From: Pectobacterium carotovorum
GTDB lineage: Bacteria; Pseudomonadota; Gammaproteobacteria; Enterobacterales; Enterobacteriaceae
Direction of reading: 5' to 3'
Length of the DNA: 64,000 bases
NCBI GenBank assembly: GCA_016415585.1
Contig: CP066552.1
Coordinates: 2,356,001 to 2,420,000, forward strand
Position numbers and translations under genes: made by a program. The notes under the pieces were generated by a model. The model searched no databases. It was not told the DNA's origin and saw nothing but the letters and a program-made list of their open reading frames with translations. Of the stretch, positions 39,035-47,950 are shown one piece after another. How positions within the stretch are numbered: position 1 is the stretch's first letter; every line of letters starts with the position of its first letter.

Positions 39035-39718
39035 ATGAATAGTAAATCTGTTTTACTGGCATGCCTGCCGATCTTAGTCTCTGGCAGTGTCATGGCTGAC
39101 GATTTCCCTGCCGGTTATTACGCTACGGCGAAATATTTGCAGATCGAACAGCGGGCTAAAGAAATGGATACGAGCAGCCGTCCTGGTGTCGGGCAGTTTG
39201 TTAGCGGTGAGGAAAAGGAACATTTGGGCACAGCTGCCATTGCAGCAGGGTATCAGTTCGGCAATGGTTGGCGAACAGAGGCAGAGTATGTTTTTAAGCA
39301 AAAAACAGAATACACCAGCGGTTCCACCATGTTCTCTAGCAGTTTTAATCACTTGCAAACCGATGTCGAACGCATGATGTTCAATGTCTACCGTGATTAT
39401 TCATTAGGCTATCATATTTCTCTGTATGGCACGCTGGGGCTTGGCGTCAGTAAAATCAAAGCTGGCGGCTGGCAAGGAACGACGGCGCGTGAATATGCCT
39501 CTAATACTAATAGCAGCCTCACCTATGCCATCGGTGCGGGGGCTAGCTATGCACTGTTGGAAAATCTTAATATCGACTTGGGTTATCGCTATGTTGATAT
39601 GGGAAAAATCGAAAGCGGCTACAACAACTTTACCAATGCTCGAGGCTTGAAAGACGAACAAATGAAAGCGCGTCTGGTGTCCAATGAATTCACTTTGGGT
39701 GCGCGTTATCTGTTCTAA
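39035..39718 (+). CDS. Outer-membrane beta-barrel protein (OmpA-like barrel / opacity family)
   Basis: A 227-residue protein with a signal peptide (MNSKSVLLACLPILVSGSVMA). The remainder alternates in the way of an eight-stranded barrel: 'GYYATAKYLQIEQRA', 'LGTAAIAAGYQFGNGWRTEAEYVF', 'ISLYGTLGLGVSKIKAGG', 'LTYAIGAGASYALLENLNIDLGYRYVDMG', 'EFTLGARYLF' (longer pieces read in parts). The C-terminal Phe is the BAM recognition signal. The 'GYRY..MG' strand is typical of OMP_b-brl/opacity proteins. It is probably co-transcribed with the HbpS-like gene. Its role, whether channel, adhesin or receptor, cannot be told from sequence. Confidence 0.88.
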   Translation: MNSKSVLLACLPILVSGSVMADDFPAGYYATAKYLQIEQRAKEMDTSSRPGVGQFVSGEEKEHLGTAAIAAGYQFGNGWRTEAEYVFKQKTEYTSGSTMFSSSFNHLQTDVERMMFNVYRDYSLGYHISLYGTLGLGVSKIKAGGWQGTTAREYASNTNSSLTYAIGAGASYALLENLNIDLGYRYVDMGKIESGYNNFTNARGLKDEQMKARLVSNEFTLGARYLF

Positions 39719-39752
39719 ATAAGTTAAATGCTTGGAGCTGCATGTCGCCTAA

Positions 39753-39778
39753 ATCCCCCGCTTTTTAAAACGGGGGAT
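39753..39778 (+). terminator. Hairpin after the outer-membrane protein gene
   Basis: ATCCCCCG (39753-39760) pairs perfectly with CGGGGGAT (39771-39778) around a 10-base loop, 35 bases past the stop codon, followed by CTTCAT. It is a likely end of the cassette transcript. Confidence 0.65.
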
Positions 39779-39910
39779 CTTCATAAAATTAACCAAAAAT
39801 TCAACTAAAATAGAATATTGCGCTCGATAGCGTGTTGACCCTTCATTACGCTGATGTTTCTGTTAAGTGACAAGTATGACAAAATTTTGAATGGTACTCG
39901 CTTACTGCAC

Positions 39911-39990
39911 TCTGGTAGATGACAGGTATATACTGAGTGAGAAATCACAGAGCAAAATAAGCTAAGAGAGTTTGTTATGAGTGAGACCAT
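39911..39990 (+). repeat. Right copy of the ydgJ promoter/leader duplication
   Basis: This copy runs into the intact ydgJ gene. It contains TATATACTGA as a likely -10 region and AAAATAAGCTAAGAGAG before the start codon. It aligns with 36252-36330. Confidence 0.75.
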
Positions 39991-41023
39991 TCGTGTTGGG
40001 CTGCTGGGGTATGGCTATGCCAGTAAGACATTCCACGCGCCGTTAATTGCAGGGACGGCAGGTATGGAACTGGTGGCAGTGTCCAGCAGCAGTGCTGAAA
40101 AAGTGCATGCAGATTGGGCAAATCTGCGAGTAGAGAAAGACCCTCAGGCGTTATTTAACGATCCCGATATTGACCTCATAGTCATTCCTACCCCCAATGA
40201 TACACACTTCCCGCTGGCGAAGCAGGCGCTGGAAGCGGGCAAGCATGTCGTCGTCGATAAACCTTTTACGGTGACGTTGTCACAAGCATACGATTTGGGC
40301 GCTATAGCCGACCGCGTCGGAAAAATGCTTTCTGTTTTCCATAACCGCCGTTGGGACAGTGATTTTCTGACGCTGAAACAGCTGCTGGCGGCGGGAACGT
40401 TAGGAAATGTGGTGTATATGGAGTCACATTTCGATCGCTTCCGCCCCGAGGTCCGCCAGCGCTGGCGTGAAGACGGCAGTGAAGGGAGCGGGATTTGGTA
40501 CGATCTTGGGCCGCACTTGTTGGATCAAGCGCTGGAGCTGTTTGGCTTGCCGGTGGCGATTCAGGTGGATATGGCACGGTTGAGACCTGGGAGTAAGGCA
40601 ATAGATTATTTCCACGCGACGCTGATTTACCCGCAACGTCGGGTTGTCCTGCACGCCAGCATGCTGGCGGCGGCGGCTTCTGCCCGCTATACCGTGCATG
40701 GCACACGCGGCAGCTTTGTAAAATACGGTCTTGACCCACAGGAAGATCGCCTGAAAACGGGCGAACGCCCACCGCTGGCTGGCTGGGGACAGGATAAGCA
40801 CGATGGCGTGTTGACACTGTCGCGTGATGGCATAACGGCGGAGCAAACGATCGCCACGATTCCGGGTAATTATCCGGCTTACTATGCTGCCGTGCGCGAT
40901 GCGCTGCTCGGTAAAGGCGACAACCCCGTCAGCGTGCATCAGGCGATTCAGGTGATGGAACTGATCGAACTAGGGCTACTTTCCCACGAGCAGAAAAAAG
41001 CTGTCACGGTGAAAAATAGCTAG
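39977..41023 (+). CDS. ydgJ: Gfo/Idh/MocA-family oxidoreductase YdgJ
   Basis: A 348-residue NAD(P)-dependent dehydrogenase. The Rossmann motif is 'RVGLLGYGYASKTFHAPLI' (about 5-23), then 'VVIPTPNDTHFPLA'-type 'LIVIPTPNDTHFPLAKQALEAGKHVVVDKPF' (read in parts) with the catalytic Lys of the DKPF motif. 'FHNRRWDSDFLTLKQLL' and 'WYDLGPHLLDQALELFG' place it in the YdgJ/YhhX subgroup. The natural substrate is unknown, probably a sugar or inositol-like alcohol. In E. coli ydgJ lies between add and cnu; here add and cnu are also on either side but separated by insertions. A clear terminator follows. Confidence 0.92.
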   Translation: MSETIRVGLLGYGYASKTFHAPLIAGTAGMELVAVSSSSAEKVHADWANLRVEKDPQALFNDPDIDLIVIPTPNDTHFPLAKQALEAGKHVVVDKPFTVTLSQAYDLGAIADRVGKMLSVFHNRRWDSDFLTLKQLLAAGTLGNVVYMESHFDRFRPEVRQRWREDGSEGSGIWYDLGPHLLDQALELFGLPVAIQVDMARLRPGSKAIDYFHATLIYPQRRVVLHASMLAAAASARYTVHGTRGSFVKYGLDPQEDRLKTGERPPLAGWGQDKHDGVLTLSRDGITAEQTIATIPGNYPAYYAAVRDALLGKGDNPVSVHQAIQVMELIELGLLSHEQKKAVTVKNS

Positions 41024-41064
41024 ATTTAGCGTGTTTTATTCCAGATAGTTAATGGTTTGTTTAA

Positions 41065-41092
41065 ACGGGCGATTTTAAATCGCCCGTCTTGT
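41065..41092 (+). terminator. Terminator of ydgJ
   Basis: ACGGGCGATTT (41065-41075) pairs with AAATCGCCCGT (41077-41087), with almost no loop if fully paired (effective loop from the central AT bases), followed by CTTGTT. Confidence 0.75.
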
Positions 41093-41130
41093 TAGGGTGT
41101 TCATTCGGCTAATAACAAGCCAGGAGAAAG

Positions 41131-42129
41131 GTGTCGGGTATGGGGTGGTTACAACGATTACGCATTGATAAATTTTTATTGGTTCTGATTCTCGTGGTGG
41201 TGACAGCGTCGATTCTTCCTGCTGAAGGCTCCGTGAAGGTTTTCTTTGAGCATCTGACAACTGCGGCGATTGCTCTGCTGTTCTTTATGCACGGAGCGAA
41301 GCTATCGCGCGAAGCGATTACTACTGGCATGGGGCACTGGCGTTTGCATCTGGTAGTATTTGCCAGCACGTTTATTCTGTTTCCGCTGCTGGGAATGGGC
41401 ATGAGTATGCTGTCGCCCGTGGTGCTGACGCCGACCTTGTATCTGGGGTTCCTCTATCTGTGTGCGCTACCGGCTACGGTGCAGTCGGCCATTGCTTATA
41501 CCTCAATGGCCGGAGGTAACGTCGCTGCGGCGATTTGTAGTGCCTCGGCATCCAGTATTTTGGGCGTGTTTCTCTCGCCGATTCTGGTCGGTTTGCTGAT
41601 GCATACTCAAGGGGGAGAAACGGATACGCTGCATGCTATTGGCTCTATTATCATGCAGTTAATGGTGCCTTTCGTGATAGGGCATCTGTCTCGCCCGTTG
41701 ATTGCCAAGTGGGTTGAACGTCACCGTAAGCTGATTAATATTACTGACCGGTCATCGATTCTTTTGGTGGTGTATGTCGCCTTTAGCGAGGCGGTTGTGC
41801 AGGGGATTTGGGGGCAGATCAACGTCTGGTCATTACTCGCCGTCGTCGGTTGTTCGATAGTGCTTCTGGCGATGGTGCTGGTGGTGAATACGCTGGTTGC
41901 ACGTAAGATGGGTTTTAACACGGCCGATGAAATCACCATCGTGTTCTGCGGTTCGAAGAAAAGCTTGGCGAATGGGATTCCAATGGCAAACGTGCTATTC
42001 CCTGCCGCGGCTGTCGGTGCGATGGTGCTGCCGCTGATGATTTTCCACCAAATTCAACTGATGGTCTGCGCTGCGTTGGCACAGCGTTATGCGAGATCTG
42101 AAAACCAGTTGAACGAAAAAAAATGTTAA
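41131..42129 (+). CDS. yfeH: YfeH-like bile acid:sodium symporter superfamily transporter
   Basis: A 332-residue membrane protein with about ten helices. The GTG at 41131 lies 4 bases after AGGAG, while an ATG at 41140 is 13 bases away; the GTG start is kept but either is possible. 'VFFEHLTTAAIALLFFMHGAKLSREAI' (read in parts), 'LYLCALPATVQSAIAYTSMAGGNVAAAICSASASSILG' and 'ITIVFCGSKKSLANGIPMANVLFP' closely match E. coli YfeH (SBF-like family). The transported substrate is unknown. The gene follows ydgJ on the same strand after that gene's terminator and has its own terminator. Confidence 0.9.
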   Translation: MSGMGWLQRLRIDKFLLVLILVVVTASILPAEGSVKVFFEHLTTAAIALLFFMHGAKLSREAITTGMGHWRLHLVVFASTFILFPLLGMGMSMLSPVVLTPTLYLGFLYLCALPATVQSAIAYTSMAGGNVAAAICSASASSILGVFLSPILVGLLMHTQGGETDTLHAIGSIIMQLMVPFVIGHLSRPLIAKWVERHRKLINITDRSSILLVVYVAFSEAVVQGIWGQINVWSLLAVVGCSIVLLAMVLVVNTLVARKMGFNTADEITIVFCGSKKSLANGIPMANVLFPAAAVGAMVLPLMIFHQIQLMVCAALAQRYARSENQLNEKKC

Positions 42130-42160
42130 GCGCGCTCGGGTGAGAATAGTGTTTATCATT

Positions 42161-42184
42161 GCGGCTGCTCTGCAGCCGCGTTTT
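42161..42184 (+). terminator. Terminator of the yfeH-like gene
   Basis: GCGGCTGC (42161-42168) pairs with GCAGCCGC (42172-42179) around a 3-base loop, then G and TTTT. It is a compact, strong intrinsic terminator 32 bases past the stop. Confidence 0.88.
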
Positions 42185-42462
42185 GATTGCAGGTATTTGA
42201 TTGCGAATTTTTGAATTTTTTGCCTACACTAAAAATTAGCGTAATATTTCCCTAGGTAAAAATCGATAATAATATACGGCATTGTGTTGTTATCAATAAA
42301 CGATGATTTTAATCCTCACTTTACTCTTTTCTATAGACTCACTTCCACTTTATATCTATCTTGTCCTTGACGATAAAGATTTTGATAAAGCAACACTATT
42401 TTCTATATGAATAATAAATTAACGTAAACCATTACTCTAATTTTATAAAGGCGTCTTTAATT
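42185..42462. other. AT-rich region upstream of the giant ORF
   Basis: This region is very AT-rich. A possible promoter is TTGATA (from about 42381) with TATATG or TATGAA 16-18 bases later. No HrpL-type GGAAC...CCAC motif was seen. The composition suggests H-NS binding. Confidence 0.45.
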
Positions 42463-45400
42463 ATGCTTGAACCTAACAATAGCCACCGGCCTTTGATCGG
42501 CGAAAGTTATCAATATTCTTCTCCAAATGATAAAGAAGAACAAACTTGCCTGTCGAATAACGCTATTTCATCAATATCATCTTCATCCGAACAGTTTTCA
42601 GTTTGTACAAAAACCAATAAAAACACCCAGCATCATGGTGGGTTTATATCAAATCTGAGGAAGATATTTCCATCCCTGGCACCATCATTACGCAAAGAGG
42701 AGGACGTAGAACTCGCAGAGCTCGATAAAGTTTGCCTACAAGGCAAACAAATAATGAAAAATTGTGAAAATATCACACAAGCAAATTCAAGCAGCGACAG
42801 ACAAGCGTGTCGTATTCGTTTAACCCCTAAACAGGCCATTGTCGGAGGTCTACTTTTAGGGGGGGCTGCGGGGAGCGCCACTATGTACTTTGCGCGGAAA
42901 AATAACAGTACAAGCACCGATGTGAGTGACGTTATAGCGACAAAAATGACACCGCCCATGCCTCCATTTTATGACCAGTATAACAGCACTGATGCAGGTA
43001 ATGGATATAGTGACCAGTATAGAGAAATTGATAAATTGACTGATGTTTCGACAGTGAAATCTTTAAAATTTTGTGATATTTCAAATGAGGAATATGAAAA
43101 AAATCCGAAAATAATAAATACTCCCCCTACTCCAGACCTTAAGTATAGTACTGTTGATTATTTGGGTAGTGCAAACGAGAATCGATCTAAGCGAAATATT
43201 AAAGAACTTTTCATTGATAATTCGCTTATCAAGAAAAATATTATTGATGTTATTTTACAACCAATGCGTTGTGAAAAAATTAGAAGTGAACTCCACACTA
43301 TTTACAATGAGTTGGCTGATTATTTTGATTTAAGTCAAGACAGAACAGTCGAAGAAAAAAACATAAGATTTCTTATGTTATATATACGTAGACTAGAACG
43401 TTTTATAATAAAATGGAAAGAAGATAAGCTTATTTCAAATGAGGATGCATATTTTTTGAAAGAAGATGTGTTGGGTGGTTTATGGCGTATTGCAGCTAAT
43501 GTTGGTAAAGAGGATATGGTTTTTGTAGATACTTTTGTGGCGAATTTTGATAAACAAGATGATATATTTCCATACAAAAAAAAAAGGGAAGAAATATTGA
43601 ATAAAAGTAATAATAAAAATGAATGGATGTTGACGAATAAAAATAACTCAAATAATGTATTTGTGCACATAAATAAAAGAGTTAACTTGCCAAAAAATAA
43701 TGAACATGTAGATAAAGAAAGTACTACTGAAATTGATGATGTGAAAATTGAATATCTTTTAGAATGTTATGATGAAAGAGAGAATTTGACTTTTACAGAT
43801 AAAATGAGAGTTGTAAGCAGGACATTGATGAGTCCTATTGCCAGCGTAATTAATGAGGGAAGTATCGCTTTTAAGTATGGTTACTTAAGTAAAGGATGCG
43901 AAGATGACGGTACTATCTTTAAAATTGCAAGTGGAATAGAATCATTCATGAATTTTTTATTCTCAACTAATGTTGTTTACGCAAATTTACTTGCTGGAAG
44001 TAAAGTAGCAGCATATTTAATTAATCTGATTGCTGATCAAATCGATAAGAAAAATATAAACATAGATAGTGTGGAAGGTCTTTTAGACGAGATGAATTCG
44101 TTATTTGTTGGGCTTTTTTTAACTTTACCTACATCTCATATTGAACAAATAGAAAAAGGGGAGGAGGTAAAAGAAATAGAAGAAATGTTAGAGGGGATTA
44201 AAATTAAAAATGGCAAAATATATATTGAAACCGAACAGCCACCTAAATTAGTTGAGGTTGTTCAAAAATATGGTCATTTTTTTGATAAAAATGATAAAAA
44301 TTTCCTAGATTATACGGATCATTGGGTAATAAAGGCTGATCATGAATTTGATTTTAGAATTAATAAAATGATTACTAATGCCTATAAAGCTCTTGGTGAT
44401 AAATCAGAAATTACGTATATAAAAAACAGCTCACCAGAATTTTATAATGACGCATTGATTTTAGCCAATAAAGATGGGTTATTTGTCCCTCTTCTTATAA
44501 CAGAGAGGGGAATTAAATTTACGAGTGTTAAAGAAATTAAATTTAACGATCGTGATTATAGATATTTAGTACAAAAAAATATAAATAAAATAGATGGCGA
44601 GCATTTAATTCCAATTGTTTTTAACGGTGGACGGTGGAGATTTGAGGGGGAAACATCACCAGCCTTGGATGAAGCTATTGTAGGATATATAAAAGAAAAT
44701 GAATATGTTAAAAATAAGTTAGTTAGTAAGAATATAAAACATGGTGATGTTAGCCCAATGACATTAGGGAGGGATATTCAATTTGACAGCGAGGGGAATC
44801 ATTATTTAAAAATAGACAATCAATATTTTTTGTTGAAAATGGACAATTCAGGATCATCGTATATTGAGGGCGATTTAGATATATTGCCTCTTGCGAATTA
44901 TAAATCTAATAAGGTTGGTGGGGAATACCATGTAAGAAGAAGAGAAGATGGTATTATTTCCATGAGTAGAGTGGAAATTATAGATCATCAATCAAAAGTT
45001 TTTGAGAACGGAGTTTTTTTAGATGAGACCATAATAAATGAAATTAAAACATTTGACACTGGATTGTTACAAGACATAAATAATGAAAATATAAAAGAGA
45101 TGTCACATTCTACAAGAATCTCTGGTGCAATTAATTTTGAAAACGAAGACTATTTTAATATAGGAAATTCTCTCGTTAAGGTAAGAAAGATGGGATATGA
45201 TGCTTATCATCTCGGTGATGATAAATACATGGGGCAATCTGTCGTAGTATATAAAAATGATAGAAGTAATACATATTATTTGCAAAAGAGCCTAACTAAA
45301 AATGGCGCTCATGAATATAAAGAATCTAAAAATAGAAGTTGTCTTTCTAAGAGACAAGTTATTCCTTTATGTGATTTACCTTATTCTCAATCTACAATGT

Positions 45401-46755
45401 TAAAAAACAGACTGAAAATAAATAAAGAACATGCTGTCAAAATAGACAATCCAGAAGAAATACTTGAACCATTGGACGGCATGGCATCAATATATAAAAA
45501 GAAAGGATCGGAACATGAATTATATTTTCTTTACAAAGATAATCTTTATTTTCATGCTATTGATGCCCCGCATAGTTCATCAGAAATAGCCCCAGCTTAT
45601 ATATATATTCGTGGTAAAAAAGAAAATGGAGAGATTGATGAATCTGTTGCTATTGCAGATGTTTGTCTTGTAAAGAAATATGATTCCGAAGAGCTTCTTA
45701 TGAGCATGCCTTCAGAGGCACAAGAGTTAATTTTGGGTATAACCCCAGAAGTATCAAATAAGTTGCTAAAATGGCAGAGTAATATTTTTAACGGAAAAAA
45801 AATTACTTTTAATGATTTTGAAAAATTGCCTTCTAGGTTGGAAAGTTATAAAGAAATTCCAGAGGTAGAAAAACTTTTTAATAAAAGCGGGAAGAAAATT
45901 ATTTATCCACTAAATCATGTTAATGATGTAATGAATTCAGAGATGGGAAAACATTTTCCTGGTAATGGAGAGGTAACATTGTTGACGCTTGGCTCTGCTA
46001 TGGAAAAAAAAGAGTTTAATACAATTACTGATGTTTGTAATACAGCTTTAAAAGACGCAATTAGCGCATTAAAATTATCAATTTCCAAAAAAGAAAGTAA
46101 GGTTCGTGATTATATTATCAATAACGTGGGTATCTCGGGAAAAAAAGCTGTCGAATTTTTTTTAAAAACGATAAATAAAAAAATAGAACGAATTAGCACT
46201 GTTTTAAATGAGAAAAGTTCTGAGAATATCCTTTTGGCAGTTAGGGATGTTAGAGAGAATGTCGGTATGGAGGGAGGCGTAGTTGCTGGAGTTACGATGC
46301 CTAGCGATCCTCTTGATAGAATAATACTCAATGCATTTATTATCCCTGAACATTTTAGTACTATTTCTAATCCAATAGAAAATGTGAATGAAAAAAAATA
46401 CTATATTAACCTGATTAAAGATACCATTATCCACGAAGCAGCGCATGCGACGGGGGATAAACACGATTATGCTTATATCAAGACCGATAACTCTGGTAAT
46501 CTTGTACCGATTAAAAATGCTATCGTACAATTGGAAATGAATATAGCGAGGGATATTATGGATAAAAAATTTATTGATTTAAGTAAAATTTATCTCTCAA
46601 GTCATCCCGCATATCGTGAATTTCTGATCGACAATTTGGTAACGTCTCATAATCTTCAACTCATCTTTAAAAAAGATCCCTATCTTAAGGGACTATTGTT
46701 GTTGAATAACCCTGATACGGTAGCCATTATGGTCAGAGAGATTTCCGAGCTTTAA
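42463..46755 (+). CDS. Giant AT-rich protein with a C-terminal metzincin-type zinc protease motif
   Basis: A 1430-residue protein of no recognised full-length family. Residues 1-120 are polar and Ser/Asn/Thr-rich with no Sec signal. A single hydrophobic Gly-rich helix follows (about 125-144, IVGGLLLGGAAGSATMYF). The central 1100 residues are rich in Lys, Asn, Ile, Asp and Glu with no motif recognised. Near the C-terminus, 'IIHEAAHATGDKHDYAY' gives His1324, Glu1325, His1328, Gly1331, His1334 and Asp1335, the HExxHxxGxxH(D) zinc site of metzincins. A Met in 'LEMNIARDIM' about 30 residues later could supply the Met-turn. The gene is far more AT-rich than its neighbours, which implies transfer. 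A secreted or injected toxin/effector is the best guess, but the export route is unknown. Confidence 0.8.
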   Translation: MLEPNNSHRPLIGESYQYSSPNDKEEQTCLSNNAISSISSSSEQFSVCTKTNKNTQHHGGFISNLRKIFPSLAPSLRKEEDVELAELDKVCLQGKQIMKNCENITQANSSSDRQACRIRLTPKQAIVGGLLLGGAAGSATMYFARKNNSTSTDVSDVIATKMTPPMPPFYDQYNSTDAGNGYSDQYREIDKLTDVSTVKSLKFCDISNEEYEKNPKIINTPPTPDLKYSTVDYLGSANENRSKRNIKELFIDNSLIKKNIIDVILQPMRCEKIRSELHTIYNELADYFDLSQDRTVEEKNIRFLMLYIRRLERFIIKWKEDKLISNEDAYFLKEDVLGGLWRIAANVGKEDMVFVDTFVANFDKQDDIFPYKKKREEILNKSNNKNEWMLTNKNNSNNVFVHINKRVNLPKNNEHVDKESTTEIDDVKIEYLLECYDERENLTFTDKMRVVSRTLMSPIASVINEGSIAFKYGYLSKGCEDDGTIFKIASGIESFMNFLFSTNVVYANLLAGSKVAAYLINLIADQIDKKNINIDSVEGLLDEMNSLFVGLFLTLPTSHIEQIEKGEEVKEIEEMLEGIKIKNGKIYIETEQPPKLVEVVQKYGHFFDKNDKNFLDYTDHWVIKADHEFDFRINKMITNAYKALGDKSEITYIKNSSPEFYNDALILANKDGLFVPLLITERGIKFTSVKEIKFNDRDYRYLVQKNINKIDGEHLIPIVFNGGRWRFEGETSPALDEAIVGYIKENEYVKNKLVSKNIKHGDVSPMTLGRDIQFDSEGNHYLKIDNQYFLLKMDNSGSSYIEGDLDILPLANYKSNKVGGEYHVRRREDGIISMSRVEIIDHQSKVFENGVFLDETIINEIKTFDTGLLQDINNENIKEMSHSTRISGAINFENEDYFNIGNSLVKVRKMGYDAYHLGDDKYMGQSVVVYKNDRSNTYYLQKSLTKNGAHEYKESKNRSCLSKRQVIPLCDLPYSQSTMLKNRLKINKEHAVKIDNPEEILEPLDGMASIYKKKGSEHELYFLYKDNLYFHAIDAPHSSSEIAPAYIYIRGKKENGEIDESVAIADVCLVKKYDSEELLMSMPSEAQELILGITPEVSNKLLKWQSNIFNGKKITFNDFEKLPSRLESYKEIPEVEKLFNKSGKKIIYPLNHVNDVMNSEMGKHFPGNGEVTLLTLGSAMEKKEFNTITDVCNTALKDAISALKLSISKKESKVRDYIINNVGISGKKAVEFFLKTINKKIERISTVLNEKSSENILLAVRDVRENVGMEGGVVAGVTMPSDPLDRIILNAFIIPEHFSTISNPIENVNEKKYYINLIKDTIIHEAAHATGDKHDYAYIKTDNSGNLVPIKNAIVQLEMNIARDIMDKKFIDLSKIYLSSHPAYREFLIDNLVTSHNLQLIFKKDPYLKGLLLLNNPDTVAIMVREISEL

Positions 46756-46884
46756 ATAAGTGCCACGGCCTGGGCTGAAACTTAGCCCGACCGTACGGAA
46801 ACGAACGATATATTTATTTTGACAGGCGAGGAAATTCAGGTGCTTTAAATCTTTTCGCTATTAAAATATGAATTGCCTTCATCT

Positions 46885-46913
46885 AAACGGCTAACAAGGG
46901 TTAGCCGTTTTTT
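46885..46913 (+). terminator. Terminator of the giant ORF
   Basis: AAACGGCTAA (46885-46894) pairs with TTAGCCGTTT (46901-46910), followed by further Ts (46908-46913). It is a textbook intrinsic terminator between the giant ORF and the convergent add gene. Confidence 0.9.
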
Positions 46914-46933
46914 CGTGCGCTATCGGTTTGACG

Positions 46934-47950
46934 CTACTCCACGGCACCGCGTTTACGCAGAACCTTTTCACGCAGTTGCTGCTTTTCCTGCTCGCTGATA
47001 AACGCAATGTTCAGGCCGTTTTCCTGTGCTTTGCGGGTTTCAACCACTGTCAGGCCAGCAAGTGGTGCGGCGACCTCATATTCATGACGGATCTCGATAC
47101 CTTGAACTGCAGGATCGTCGGTGTTGATGGTGGCGGGAATGTCATAACGCAGGAAGTGGATCAGAGGATGTTTATCCAGAGATTCCACTGTACTGGTTTG
47201 AATGTTAGAGGTCAGGCAGGATTCAATGCCGATTCCATGCTCAGCCATATGCGTCATCAGGCGAGGATCGATAATGGCGGTTACGCCATGTCCGATGCGC
47301 TCTGCGCCCAGATGATTGATCGCCTGCCAGATACTTTCCGGCCCAGCTGCTTCACCCGCGTGAACCGTAATGTGCCAACCAGCATCACGAGCCTGTCGGA
47401 AGTGGGAAACGAATAGAGCGCCAGGATGCCCTAGCTCATTGCCAGCCAGATCGATTGCGACGATGTGGTCACGCTGGGACAGTAGGGCATCCAGCTCTTG
47501 CTGGCAGGCTTCAGTGCCGAATGTCCGGCTCATGATGCCAATCAGGCGGATGTCGGTACCGAAATCACGGCAACCCGCAGTAATGCCGTCGATTACCGCT
47601 TCCACCACGCCAGCAACCGGAAGTTTATGATTCATCGCCATATAATAGGGAGAGAAACGCAGTTCGGCGTAATCTAACCCGGCTTTCACTGCATCTTCAA
47701 CGTTCTCATAAGCGACACGACGACAGGCGTCCAGTGAACCGAGCACAGCCACGCCCCAGTCGAGTTTTTGTAAAAAGCTCACAAGGTCAGGTTCATTCTT
47801 GGTGACCTGAACGTGAGGACGAAGCGTTTCAAGATCGTGGGCAGGTAATGCTACATCGTACTGGTGTCCGAGCTCCAGAATACTCTGAACGCGGATATTA
47901 CCATCCAAATGGCGGTGTATATCCGTTAATGGTAGGAGTAAATCAATCAT
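46934..47950 (-). CDS. add: Adenosine deaminase
   Basis: A 338-residue metal-dependent deaminase. The zinc-binding HxH is in '[16 protein letters not shown]' (about 7-22), the catalytic His/Glu region is '[18 protein letters not shown]' (about 196-213) with '[11 protein letters not shown]', and the last metal Asp is in '[10 protein letters not shown]' (about 278-287). It converts adenosine to inosine in purine salvage. Length and sequence fit E. coli Add. In E. coli add adjoins ydgJ, while here the two are separated by the yfeH-like gene and the giant AT-rich gene, so this is an insertion point. Confidence 0.96.
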   Translation of the reverse strand: MIDLLLPLTDIHRHLDGNIRVQSILELGHQYDVALPAHDLETLRPHVQVTKNEPDLVSFLQKLDWGVAVLGSLDACRRVAYENVEDAVKAGLDYAELRFSPYYMAMNHKLPVAGVVEAVIDGITAGCRDFGTDIRLIGIMSRTFGTEACQQELDALLSQRDHIVAIDLAGNELGHPGALFVSHFRQARDAGWHITVHAGEAAGPESIWQAINHLGAERIGHGVTAIIDPRLMTHMAEHGIGIESCLTSNIQTSTVESLDKHPLIHFLRYDIPATINTDDPAVQGIEIRHEYEVAAPLAGLTVVETRKAQENGLNIAFISEQEKQQLREKVLRKRGAVE

